From Roseibacillus sp. (lineage in GTDB: Bacteria > Verrucomicrobiota > Verrucomicrobiia > Verrucomicrobiales > Akkermansiaceae): a DNA stretch of 61,613 nt. The DNA is taken from the NCBI GenBank assembly GCA_002709395.1, contig PAQU01000052.1:1-61613 (forward strand), written 5' to 3'. Positions within the stretch are counted from its first letter, which is position 1. Every line of letters starts with the position of its first letter. Under the pieces are notes generated by a model, which was not told the DNA's origin, searched no databases, and saw nothing but the letters and a program-made list of their open reading frames with translations. A program made the position numbers and the translations under genes. Positions 9,094-17,566 of the stretch are shown here, piece after piece.

Positions 9094-12000
9094 TCAGGGC
9101 ATCACGAATTGATTGCTGGCCGTGAAAATACGGCTGGCTCCACCTCCCCCACGGAAAGTCACCTCCATGGGATAACTTTGCCCGGAGACCAGGCCCGAGG
9201 AGGAAATATTGAACTCGGCGACTACGGATGCCGGGTCAGGAATTCCATTTTCATTCACCCGGGCTGCAGAGGTGGTCACTCCGTTCACGGTAATATCACC
9301 ATTATCCCAGGTTGCAGCCTCACCTCCAATAGTCACCCCGGTGGGACGAACGATATTTCCATTCGTATTATTCACAAGGGCAGGAAGATTGACCTCACGC
9401 CCATTAGTACTGATCCCGGTTGAGGGCAGATCAATATAGACAGTCACCGTGGAAACCACAGGAGGATCAAGATCCCGGTCCATGGCCACGAGGGCGCTGT
9501 AGGCGGACTCGTGAGAATCACCTGGATTGGGGGGAGTCGTGAGGGCCGCGACCTCTACCCCGTTGTCCCCGATCAGATACATCTGGTATCTCGGAACATC
9601 ATCAGGGTCGGTTACATCCTGGAAGGAGATCAGCTTGTAATCTGGCCAGTCATCCATGATGAGAGCTCGCCCGTCCCTCGCATTGATCCCCCACTTCTCC
9701 GCAATGATGCAGCGATCTGCAGTATCAACTCCCCTGAAGATGGGCACCAGCGAAGTAGAATGAAGCTCGAGTCCCGCAGTGGCATCACCCGTATCAACTC
9801 CTGTAAGATCCAGGATCGTAGTAAACAGATCCGCAACCTGCACCAGTTTGTCGGATACCCCGGTTTGAATGACATCGGGGCCGGCGGCAAAGAAAGGCAC
9901 ATGAATCCCCCCCTCATTGAGAGACCCCTTGGCCGCGGCAAGACCACCCGCAGGGGCCTGGTCAACCTGGTTCGGAGTCCCGTTATCTCCGAGGACAATG
10001 ACATTGGTTCTACCTTGATTAACGGAAGCAAGAAGGCGTCCAATCTCCGTATCGAGAGCCTCCAGCATCCGGATATATGAATCCTTGCTGGAAACGCCCG
10101 AGGTTGAATAGCCACCCTCCGGAGCAAGGGCGGCCGGAGGATCGTGAAACGGGTCGTGGGGAGCGTTGAACCCCATCCATATCACCCAGGGATCATTTTC
10201 CTGCTCCTCTATGAAGGCCACCGCCTCATCAACCTGTACTGAGGTAGCGTATGGACTACTGTAGGACCCGGCCGCCACTAGGCTGGCAATCGAGGTTCCG
10301 GGGTCGACGATAACCCCGTTCTCTATCTTCACCCGATTCCACACATTGTAATCCTGGACCCCTCCTTGCAGGGTGCCCGAGAAATTAGGCCACCCTCCGG
10401 TTACCAGAGGACCGCTGTTCCCGGAAGCCAGGTGCCATTTTCCAAAAGAAGCCAACCCATATTGCGGAGCCCTCTCTGAAATGACTTCAGGAAAGGTCGT
10501 CTCACTCGCCGGGAGCACGTTGTCGGGATTTGGGTTGCCTACCCCGTGCTGGTAGGTTTGCCGACCTGTCAGGAGAGTGGCGCGGGTAGGAGAGCAGATC
10601 GGCTGGGAATAACCCCGGGTAAAAAGCAGCCCGCGGTCCGGATTACCCCCAACCGTCCCCGAGGAAAAAAGCAACTGTCGGAGATTCGGCATATTGGCGA
10701 GCTGAACCCCCGGAGCCGGAGCATTATAGAGTTCAGATGCATCTATTCCCCAGTCATCGAGAATTAGAAGGAGGACGTTGTTCGCACCAGGAACACTGTA
10801 AGCGTTGGTGGAGAGAAAGGACCCATTAAGTCGAGCCACGTATTCGCCTCCGGCGAGACTGGAATCATCAAAGCGGGCTTCGACCAATCCGGAATCAGGA
10901 TCATAACCGATCACTTCTGCCACCACCTCCCCGACAACAAACGTCTCAATAAGCCCCGGAAGACTCGGGGATGCGGGGAACTGGAAGACATGGGTGACAA
11001 GGGGAGTGAACTCAAAACCACCCAGGCCCCTTTCATCAAAGGGGGCCAGGCTTTCAATTCTACTTCGGAAAAATTTTCTGGCCGTAACTGCAGGATCTTT
11101 GGGAGCAACCGTAGAGTATGAAAGATTCTCCCGGTCTGGCATCAACCCTGTTGCCTCGGAAACCCACGCCCCAACCTCGAGGGAAGGAGTGGAATCAATC
11201 GTGTAACGCCCCCCTTCCGCTACCGACCAGACAAGGGAGACCTCTGCTGGTCCCGTAGTCTTGACTGACTTCGCAACCGGACTCTTTCTTGGCCCCCCCT
11301 CAAAATGGATGAGCACGTTATCCGGCACGGTGGCAGGAGAGCTTCCTACGGGAGAACCAAAATAATAACGGGCTATGTTATAGGGATATACCGGGCTTCC
11401 ATCGGATTCGATATTGGTAAAGTAGGCCCATGTTCCACTCGGATAGTCCGGCGTGACACAGTAACGAACATTATACTCATTGAGGTCAAAGTGAGCATTG
11501 GGATCGAACTCTCCGATCCCCTCATAAAGCTCCAGCCCAAGATCCCCCTTGTAAGCATAATCCTCGAGATAATGCCCGAGCGGAAAGCCCCCGGATACCG
11601 GAGGCCCATAGCGGGCCACGTCCAGCGCTCTCGCCTGACCGGAATTACGAGACACCCAGGACGGCAGGGAAGTTCGCCCGGTAGGAACACCTTGCGGGGT
11701 ATTCCCCCTCAGGACCTCCAGATTATCGGAGCCATTAGTCCCGTCTCTTCTCTGATAACCTGAAATCATACGGCGGATTTCCGAGTCCGCATCCATGGAA
11801 CTGGAATAGCCATAGGGGCCATAGAGGGGCAGGCCATCCCTCAACCAGCCAATAATCGGGGAATGACCTCCTCCCGGATTCTCCGTATATGTATTGGTCA
11901 ACGGGTCGTAATCGACTGAGTCCCCAAGAAAGTGCCTGATGGCCGGTGCATTGGCATGATAGTGGTGATTTGATCCTGCCTGGTGAGCAAGGGCCTTATC

Positions 12001-12552
12001 AAAGGTTACCCCCTCGTTGATGTATGCGTCCCGGTTCCAGATTCCGTCCCCGTTAACCTGGGCCGGGGCACGAGGACCATCATCCACTCCCTCGGAAGTA
12101 TCATAGGAGAAGGCATCACGTGAATCAAAGAGGGCCACTCCATCCACCATGTATCCAATCACCCCGAGTCCGGTCGCCGTTTTTGAGTCCGGAATAACCG
12201 GAACTCTCGGAAAGCGATAGATCTCGGCCCTGTTTGCCGGATAGTTCGGAAACAGGTTTCCGTTGGCTCCATACCATGGGCCCATGACATGGAATCCGAG
12301 GTTCGAGGTGCGAATGTAGACGTCTCTCGCGGTTGAGGAAATTTCGGTGACCCCGGCATACACCGGGAGGGACTGAGTCCCCTGACCCCTCGACCAGGTG
12401 GTGACCGCGGCCTGGGATAACATCGCTGAGTTATCAGGATAGATCCGGGCGTAACGTCCGGAGAACTCCGTAAACCACGAGTTCAGAAGAGGTTCCGCAA
12501 AGGTGGGCAGGATCAGCACCAGCAAAGAAGCGGGAAGCAGAAGGTTCTTCAT
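9094..12552 (-). CDS. YHYH-domain / sulfatase fusion protein
   Basis: A 1152-aa secreted protein. A signal peptide (1-19) is followed by a YHYH-type domain (about 30-420) with the signature NHHYHANAPAIRH near 195-207 and DGLPLYGPYGY downstream. A short 'W-x-S-x-x-L' domain typical of Verrucomicrobiota follows (~435-500). A type I sulfatase then runs from about 590: metal-binding DD at 599-600 in LLILDDWGID, the formylglycine motif C-S-P-T-R with Cys653, GKWHLAS, NAPHDPFHDPP and LGDNGTPNQ. The tail (from ~1010) is Ig-like. The sulfatase half keeps the residues expected of an active enzyme, whose Cys is oxidised to formylglycine by a maturase not in this window. The YHYH fold is of uncertain function; I infer it binds a ligand or metal. 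The gene appears monocistronic. Confidence 0.88.
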   Translation of the reverse strand: MKNLLLPASLLVLILPTFAEPLLNSWFTEFSGRYARIYPDNSAMLSQAAVTTWSRGQGTQSLPVYAGVTEISSTARDVYIRTSNLGFHVMGPWYGANGNLFPNYPANRAEIYRFPRVPVIPDSKTATGLGVIGYMVDGVALFDSRDAFSYDTSEGVDDGPRAPAQVNGDGIWNRDAYINEGVTFDKALAHQAGSNHHYHANAPAIRHFLGDSVDYDPLTNTYTENPGGGHSPIIGWLRDGLPLYGPYGYSSSMDADSEIRRMISGYQRRDGTNGSDNLEVLRGNTPQGVPTGRTSLPSWVSRNSGQARALDVARYGPPVSGGFPLGHYLEDYAYKGDLGLELYEGIGEFDPNAHFDLNEYNVRYCVTPDYPSGTWAYFTNIESDGSPVYPYNIARYYFGSPVGSSPATVPDNVLIHFEGGPRKSPVAKSVKTTGPAEVSLVWSVAEGGRYTIDSTPSLEVGAWVSEATGLMPDRENLSYSTVAPKDPAVTARKFFRSRIESLAPFDERGLGGFEFTPLVTHVFQFPASPSLPGLIETFVVGEVVAEVIGYDPDSGLVEARFDDSSLAGGEYVARLNGSFLSTNAYSVPGANNVLLLILDDWGIDASELYNAPAPGVQLANMPNLRQLLFSSGTVGGNPDRGLLFTRGYSQPICSPTRATLLTGRQTYQHGVGNPNPDNVLPASETTFPEVISERAPQYGLASFGKWHLASGNSGPLVTGGWPNFSGTLQGGVQDYNVWNRVKIENGVIVDPGTSIASLVAAGSYSSPYATSVQVDEAVAFIEEQENDPWVIWMGFNAPHDPFHDPPAALAPEGGYSTSGVSSKDSYIRMLEALDTEIGRLLASVNQGRTNVIVLGDNGTPNQVDQAPAGGLAAAKGSLNEGGIHVPFFAAGPDVIQTGVSDKLVQVADLFTTILDLTGVDTGDATAGLELHSTSLVPIFRGVDTADRCIIAEKWGINARDGRALIMDDWPDYKLISFQDVTDPDDVPRYQMYLIGDNGVEVAALTTPPNPGDSHESAYSALVAMDRDLDPPVVSTVTVYIDLPSTGISTNGREVNLPALVNNTNGNIVRPTGVTIGGEAATWDNGDITVNGVTTSAARVNENGIPDPASVVAEFNISSSGLVSGQSYPMEVTFRGGGGASRIFTASNQFVMP

Positions 12553-12689
12553 TTCCGGGATTATTGGCAGGAGGCCCGTAGCAACCTCCTCTCTCGTTCA
12601 GATCTAACCCTCGAAAACCCCCAAGGTTACCCGGAACTTGGAAGAACTTCCCGCCACCACATGCGGAAGATGCCCGTCAACATCTCCCC

Positions 12690-13595
12690 TCAACCCTGCT
12701 TGGGCACTACCACCTGGGACGGTTCAACGGTGGCGGTGAAATATCCCAGCGGTTCTTCGTTCAAGTCAGTGATAAGCCATGTCGCCTTTGAAAAACTTCC
12801 CCGGGTGAGGGTAGCGCCCCCCGCGATCTCGGCGTAATACTTCAGGCCACCACCATATTCCACCCAGTAAAGCTTCACGGTTTCCTCCCTCGTATTCTTG
12901 ATACTGATGCTACTCAGAGTCCCTCCTCCCTTGGAACGCGGAGGAGTCTTCGTCCCGGCAGGAACCCAGTCCAGATCGATGCGCACCACCTCCTTCTCCT
13001 CTTTCTTTGTTTGCTCTTTCCGGGCGGCCGCATCAGCCGCGACCTTGTCGAGATTCACCCCCCGGACGATCTTGAGATCAGGAAGAGAACGGGCAAGACT
13101 GTTACATCCTTCATCAGTCACTCCTGTCTGCCATACATAAAGCCTCTGCAACTTCGGCATGGACCCCAGATGGGCCAGTCCCGCGTCAGTGATGTCGTTA
13201 CCGTAGAGATTCAAATACTCAAGGCCTGTCAATCCCACGAGGTGGGCCATGCCCCCATCACTAATTCCCGTTCGTTCCAGGTGCAGACGCTCAAGATTAC
13301 TCAACCCCGCGAGATGTTTGAGCCCTTCGTCGGTAGTTCGGGTTCCCCGGAGGTTCAGTAGAAGGACCGAATCACCGAGCAGAGCCACCTGCTCAAGGGT
13401 CTCATCTCCCATCGCCCTTCCCTTTCGCTGGAACTCAATTTCCCAGCCCCCTCCCACCGACCGGACAATACCACCAGCCTCGCGAATCGCCTCCAATGCC
13501 CCGTCATTAGCGTGTAAAAGCACAGCGCTCAATAGAAACACTGCAAGAGAACGTAAAAATGCGGGTATTGGGGCAGTCCGAGACATCACAGTCAT
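12690..13595 (-). CDS. Secreted leucine-rich-repeat protein with VHL-beta-like domain
   Basis: A 301-aa protein with a signal peptide (about 1-29). Residues ~65-185 are leucine-rich repeats of the 'TDEGLxHL' (RNI/LRR_6) type: TTDEGLKHLAGLSNLERLHL, DAGLAHLGSMPKLQRLYV and similar. A charged linker (~190-205, KEEKEVV) leads to a C-terminal block with VKLYWVEYGGGLKYYAEI, GGATLTRGSFSKATWLITD and EPLGYFTA. This follows the order of the von Hippel-Lindau beta-domain (L-Y-W-x-D-Y..., L-x-x-G, T-F/W-W-x-x-D). Both parts mediate protein-protein contacts in other proteins. There is no enzyme signature. It lies divergent to the second DUF1501 gene; the shared 115-bp gap contains a symmetrical inverted repeat. 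Confidence 0.78.
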   Translation of the reverse strand: MTVMSRTAPIPAFLRSLAVFLLSAVLLHANDGALEAIREAGGIVRSVGGGWEIEFQRKGRAMGDETLEQVALLGDSVLLLNLRGTRTTDEGLKHLAGLSNLERLHLERTGISDGGMAHLVGLTGLEYLNLYGNDITDAGLAHLGSMPKLQRLYVWQTGVTDEGCNSLARSLPDLKIVRGVNLDKVAADAAARKEQTKKEEKEVVRIDLDWVPAGTKTPPRSKGGGTLSSISIKNTREETVKLYWVEYGGGLKYYAEIAGGATLTRGSFSKATWLITDLNEEPLGYFTATVEPSQVVVPKQG

Positions 13596-13710
13596 CTTTC
13601 AGGTGCTACTCTACAGGATCCAGGATCACTCGAATATACTGCGAAGAGATGATCGCCTCATCAACTCACTTCCTGATAGTTTTTTGAGTATATTCTACTA
13701 GGATCAGGCC
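13596..13710. promoter_or_regulatory. Candidate divergent promoter/operator with inverted repeat
   Basis: The gap between the LRR-VHL gene (minus) and the second DUF1501 gene (plus) holds a 9-bp inverted repeat: GAATATACT at 13632-13640 and its exact reverse complement at 13687-13695. Each arm reads TATATT, a near-consensus -10, in the direction of the gene it faces. On the plus side this lies about 16 bp from the GTG start, with a poor -35 (TCACTT); on the minus side it is about 38 bp from the ATG, with TTGATG 20 bp upstream. It could be two promoters or a regulator-binding site. No regulator is encoded nearby. Confidence 0.3.
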
Positions 13711-15075
13711 GTGAATCATCATTTGCACTACAGTCGGAGACAGATCTTGCAATCGAGCGTGGGTCTTGCCGGACTCACCCTGCCCAGCTGGATGCAGATG
13801 CAGGCCGCCACCGAACAGGCAGTCGCGGCCGCTCCGAGTGCGAAATCATGCATCGTCCTTTTCCTCTGGGGCGGACTCGCCCAGCAGGAATCCTTCGATC
13901 CAAAACCGGATGCCCAGTCCGAATATAAGAGCCGCTTCGGAGAGATTCCCACGGCCACACCCGGGGTTCACTTCTGCGAATACCTTCCCCTCCTCGCCAA
14001 GCATAGTGAGAAGATGGCCATCGTGCGGTCCGTTCACCATACTCAGGGAGCGCACAGCAGCGGCCTCTACAAGAGCATGACAGGCCGCGATCCGATTGGC
14101 GGGACAAGGGCACGCAACCGGGCCAACTGGCCCTCCATGACCTCGTTTCTTGGAAGGTTTCAGGAACGCACCGCTGGGGTTCCCAATGCCATCCGCATGC
14201 CTCATACCATGTATGACAACGGCGCCCTGATGGCAGGAGACGATGGCGGCTGGCTTGGATCGGACTATGATCCCGTCATGCTGCGTATCCCTGATGGAAC
14301 TCCTTACCAGGGAACAATCCGACACACCGAACCAGCTCTGGACCTCACCCTTGGAGTCAAGTCGGACCGCTTCAAGAAGCGTCTCCTCATGCTTGATCAG
14401 ATCGAACGCCGGCTTACTGCCAATGGAGCTGCCGAGTATCATGAACTCGACCACTTCCGTCAGATGGCCGCGGACATGCTGGTCAGTTCACCGGTCAAGG
14501 AGGCCTATGACCTGAGCCAGGAAGATCCCAGGCTCCGCGCCATGTATGGCGACCATATGGGTGGCCAGGGAATGTTGCTGGCCCGGAGGCTTACAGAGGT
14601 GGGAGTTCCGGTCGTGCAGGTCGTCTGTGCGGCTGAGGACCTGCAGGGGGGATACTCTGACACCTTCGACACTCATCACAATCACTTCCCCAAGATGAAG
14701 GACCGTCTGCTCCCTGTCTTCGACCAGGCCGCCTCCGCCCTTCTCACCGACCTCGATCAGCGCGGCCAGCTGGACGAGACCCTGGTGGTCTTCCTCACCG
14801 AATTCGGGCGCACTCCGAAAATCAATGGCAAGGGAGGGCGGGATCATCATCCCGCGGTCTATTCCGTGGCCTTTGCAGGTGGAGGCATCCAGGGAGGCCA
14901 GATTTACGGAAGCAGTGACAAGAACGCAGCCCTTCCGACCAGCAAAGCCTGTACTCCAGCCGATCTTCACGCCACGGTCTACAAGGCCATGGGTATCGAC
15001 CACCGGGCGGAACTCCATGACCGGGAGGGGCGCCCCTTCATCATCTGCGAGGGCAACCCATTGCCTCTCTTCTGA
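13711..15075 (+). CDS. DUF1501 family Tat-exported protein (second copy)
   Basis: A 454-aa protein starting at GTG, with AGGA about 7 bp upstream. A twin-arginine signal is present (SRRQILQSSVGLAGLTLPSW, 8-27). The conserved blocks follow: SCIVLFLWGGLAQQESFDPK, the H-rich VHHTQGAHSSGLYKSMTGRD, a long helical middle region, then FLTEFGRTPKIN, GGRDHHP and FAGGGIQGGQIYG. It is closer to the 'WGG.AQQE.FDPKP' DUF1501 subgroup than the copy at 1930-3351. The reaction is unknown; the fold belongs to the alkaline-phosphatase/sulfatase superfamily. The next gene starts 14 bp after its stop, so it heads a three-gene operon (DUF1501, DUF1549/DUF1553, PPC protein). The order is reversed relative to the first cluster, where DUF1553 comes first. 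Confidence 0.93.
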   Translation: MNHHLHYSRRQILQSSVGLAGLTLPSWMQMQAATEQAVAAAPSAKSCIVLFLWGGLAQQESFDPKPDAQSEYKSRFGEIPTATPGVHFCEYLPLLAKHSEKMAIVRSVHHTQGAHSSGLYKSMTGRDPIGGTRARNRANWPSMTSFLGRFQERTAGVPNAIRMPHTMYDNGALMAGDDGGWLGSDYDPVMLRIPDGTPYQGTIRHTEPALDLTLGVKSDRFKKRLLMLDQIERRLTANGAAEYHELDHFRQMAADMLVSSPVKEAYDLSQEDPRLRAMYGDHMGGQGMLLARRLTEVGVPVVQVVCAAEDLQGGYSDTFDTHHNHFPKMKDRLLPVFDQAASALLTDLDQRGQLDETLVVFLTEFGRTPKINGKGGRDHHPAVYSVAFAGGGIQGGQIYGSSDKNAALPTSKACTPADLHATVYKAMGIDHRAELHDREGRPFIICEGNPLPLF

Positions 15076-15089
15076 TCAGCCCTCGATTC

Positions 15090-17522
15090 ATGTCTCCCGG
15101 CCCTCGCCTGTTTTCCGTCCTCGGCCTTGTCCTTACGGCGATATCCTCCGCCTTCGGGGAACTGACTTGGAGCAGCGATACTCCCATCACCCTCTCCGGA
15201 CCCCATTCCGGCCACCAGCTCGTCCTGCTCGGAACGGCCCGGGATCTGACTCGGGACGCCACCTTCACCAGCGCTCCGGAGGGCATCGTCACGATTGACT
15301 CCTCCGGTTACGTTCGGCCCCTACGCAACGGAACCACGACCGTCACAGCCACCTGGGAGAATGGCAGTGCTTCTCCTCGGACGATCACCGTCGAACGCCA
15401 TGGCGACACCATCCCGGTCAGCTTCGTCAATGAGATCGTTCCCCTCTTTACCCGTCATGGGTGCAATGGGGGCAGTTGCCACGGCAAGGTCGGAGGACAA
15501 AACGGCTTCCGTCTCTCCCTCATGGGATTTGAACCTCACCGGGATCGCAACTACGTCAGGGAAGGACTCGGGCGCCGAATCTTCAGGGCCGCTCCCGGAC
15601 ACAGTCTGCTCGTGATGAAAGGGGCCGGGCTACTCCCTCACAAGGGCGGTACCCGCGTGGAAAAAGGAAGTGATGACTATCAACTCCTCATCCGATGGAT
15701 CAGCGAGATGGGATCTTCCCCGGAAAGCGATACCGGGGATCCCGGGGTAGACCGGATCGCGGTCATGCCTGCGGACCGCCTCACTGCCGCGGGAGCTTCG
15801 CAACAACTGCGGGTCACCGCCTACTTCAAGGATGGCACCACCAGCGACGTGACCCGGGCCGCGGTTTACGAGTCCAACGACGAGAGCATGGCCAAAACCG
15901 ACCTCAAGGGCCTCGTTCACCTCAAGGACAAGGCCGGCACTGCGTCCGTGATGGTTCGATTCAGGGAACACGTTGCCGTGTTCCGGGCCACCGTGCCCCT
16001 TGGCGCACCACTGGAGACAACTCCCTCACCACGCAATCTGGTTGACGAACACGTCTTTGCCAAACTGCAGACCCTCGGCCTTCCCCCTTCCGACCGCTGT
16101 GACGATGGAACCTTCCTGCGACGGGTAACGGTCGATATTGCCGGACGCCTTCCCTCCCTGCAGGAGGCCCGGTCCTTCATTGAGGACCAGTCTCCTGATA
16201 AACGCTCCCGGGTCATCGACACACTCCTTGAGAGCAGTGACTATGCCGACTACTTTGCGGGAAAGTGGGCTTCCATCCTGCGAAACCAGCGCCGGAACGA
16301 CAAACATCGCCCTGAAACCTACGCTTTCCACGAGTGGATCCGCCAATCCCTCCAGGCTAACAAGCCCTACGATGAATTCGTCCGGGATATCCTGACCGCT
16401 ACCGGAACCATCCGGGATAACCCGCCCGTGGCCTGGTTCCGAAACGTGGGAGGGGAGAAGGAGCGCATGCAGGACATGGGGCAGGTCTTCCTCGGCGTGC
16501 GCCTGCAATGCGCCCAGTGCCATCACCATCCCTACGAGAAATGGAGCCAGGACGACTACTACGGGCTGGCGGCGTTCTTTACTGCCCTCGAAAACAAGCA
16601 GGCCCGCCCGGGAGAGGGTGCTTTTCTGCATCGCTCCAAGGTGGCCCTTTCAAAAAACCCCAGCAGCGAAAAGGACCTGGGGCCAGCGCTTCCAGGACGG
16701 GGCCCACTGGAGCTTTCCCCGGGAGAGGATCCACGGGAAGCCCTCGCCAGCTGGGTTGTTGATCCGGAGAACCCCTACTTCGCCCGGATGATTTCCAACC
16801 GCTACTGGAAACACTTCTTCGGACGGGGCCTCGTCGACCCCGAGGATGACATGCGCACCACGAACCCGCCTACTCATCCCGCTCTTCTCTCCGCCCTTGA
16901 ACAACATGTCATCAAGAGCGGGTTCGATCTCAAGGCACTCATCCGGCTTATCTGTAACAGCGATACCTACCAGCTCAGCAGCAGCCCCAATGAGCGCAAT
17001 GGGCAGGATCAGCAGAACTATTCACGCTTTTACCCCCGACGGCTCCAGGCTGAGGTACTTGCCGATGCCATCAATCAACTCACCAACGGGTCCGATTCCT
17101 TCCGGGGGCAACCAGCGGGAGCACGGGCGGTCCAACTCCCCGACGACCAGTTCGCCCACGAATTTCACTTCCTTGCCATCTTCGGTCGTCCCAACATGGC
17201 CAGTGCCTGCGAATGTGAACGAACCTCCACCTTCAGTCTCGCGCAGGCGGTACAACTGGTGAACTCGAAGGAAACAAGCGCCAAGCTGGCCTCCCCGCTC
17301 TCCCGGGTATCTCTGCTTCTCCGCGAAAACGAACGCACTGACCAGAGCCGGATTGAGGAACTCTACCTCAGGGCCTACTCCCGACCTCCCACCTCCGAGG
17401 ACCTGGTGATCGCCAGGCGCCACCTCGAGGAAGCCAGTGCCGACCCTGCCGCCAGACGAGCATCCTACGAAGATCTGGTCTGGGCACTCCTCAATAGCCG
17501 GGAGTTTATTTACAATCACTGA
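15090..17522 (+). CDS. Big2-PSCyt-DUF1549-DUF1553 protein
   Basis: An 810-aa exported protein (signal peptide to about residue 23). Residues ~25-100 form a bacterial Ig-like (Big2) domain. The heme-type site follows, here C-N-G-G-S-C-H (125-131), that is CX4CH rather than CXXCH, within GCNGGSCHGKVGGQNGF. A second Big2-like stretch (~230-305) precedes DUF1549 (FLRRVTVDIAGRLPS, YADYFAGKWASILRNQ) with CAQCHHHPYEKW near 475. DUF1553 ends the protein (ARMISNRYWKHFFGRGLVDP; last residues LLNSREFIYNH). This is the 'Ig-containing' subtype that usually pairs with a DUF1501 gene and a PPC-domain gene, as here. The role in the periplasm is unknown; heme binding is inferred from the motifs. Confidence 0.92.
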   Translation: MSPGPRLFSVLGLVLTAISSAFGELTWSSDTPITLSGPHSGHQLVLLGTARDLTRDATFTSAPEGIVTIDSSGYVRPLRNGTTTVTATWENGSASPRTITVERHGDTIPVSFVNEIVPLFTRHGCNGGSCHGKVGGQNGFRLSLMGFEPHRDRNYVREGLGRRIFRAAPGHSLLVMKGAGLLPHKGGTRVEKGSDDYQLLIRWISEMGSSPESDTGDPGVDRIAVMPADRLTAAGASQQLRVTAYFKDGTTSDVTRAAVYESNDESMAKTDLKGLVHLKDKAGTASVMVRFREHVAVFRATVPLGAPLETTPSPRNLVDEHVFAKLQTLGLPPSDRCDDGTFLRRVTVDIAGRLPSLQEARSFIEDQSPDKRSRVIDTLLESSDYADYFAGKWASILRNQRRNDKHRPETYAFHEWIRQSLQANKPYDEFVRDILTATGTIRDNPPVAWFRNVGGEKERMQDMGQVFLGVRLQCAQCHHHPYEKWSQDDYYGLAAFFTALENKQARPGEGAFLHRSKVALSKNPSSEKDLGPALPGRGPLELSPGEDPREALASWVVDPENPYFARMISNRYWKHFFGRGLVDPEDDMRTTNPPTHPALLSALEQHVIKSGFDLKALIRLICNSDTYQLSSSPNERNGQDQQNYSRFYPRRLQAEVLADAINQLTNGSDSFRGQPAGARAVQLPDDQFAHEFHFLAIFGRPNMASACECERTSTFSLAQAVQLVNSKETSAKLASPLSRVSLLLRENERTDQSRIEELYLRAYSRPPTSEDLVIARRHLEEASADPAARRASYEDLVWALLNSREFIYNH

Positions 17523-17566
17523 CCGCGGTTGCTCCAGAACTTCCCCGGCAAGGCAATCAACGCAGA

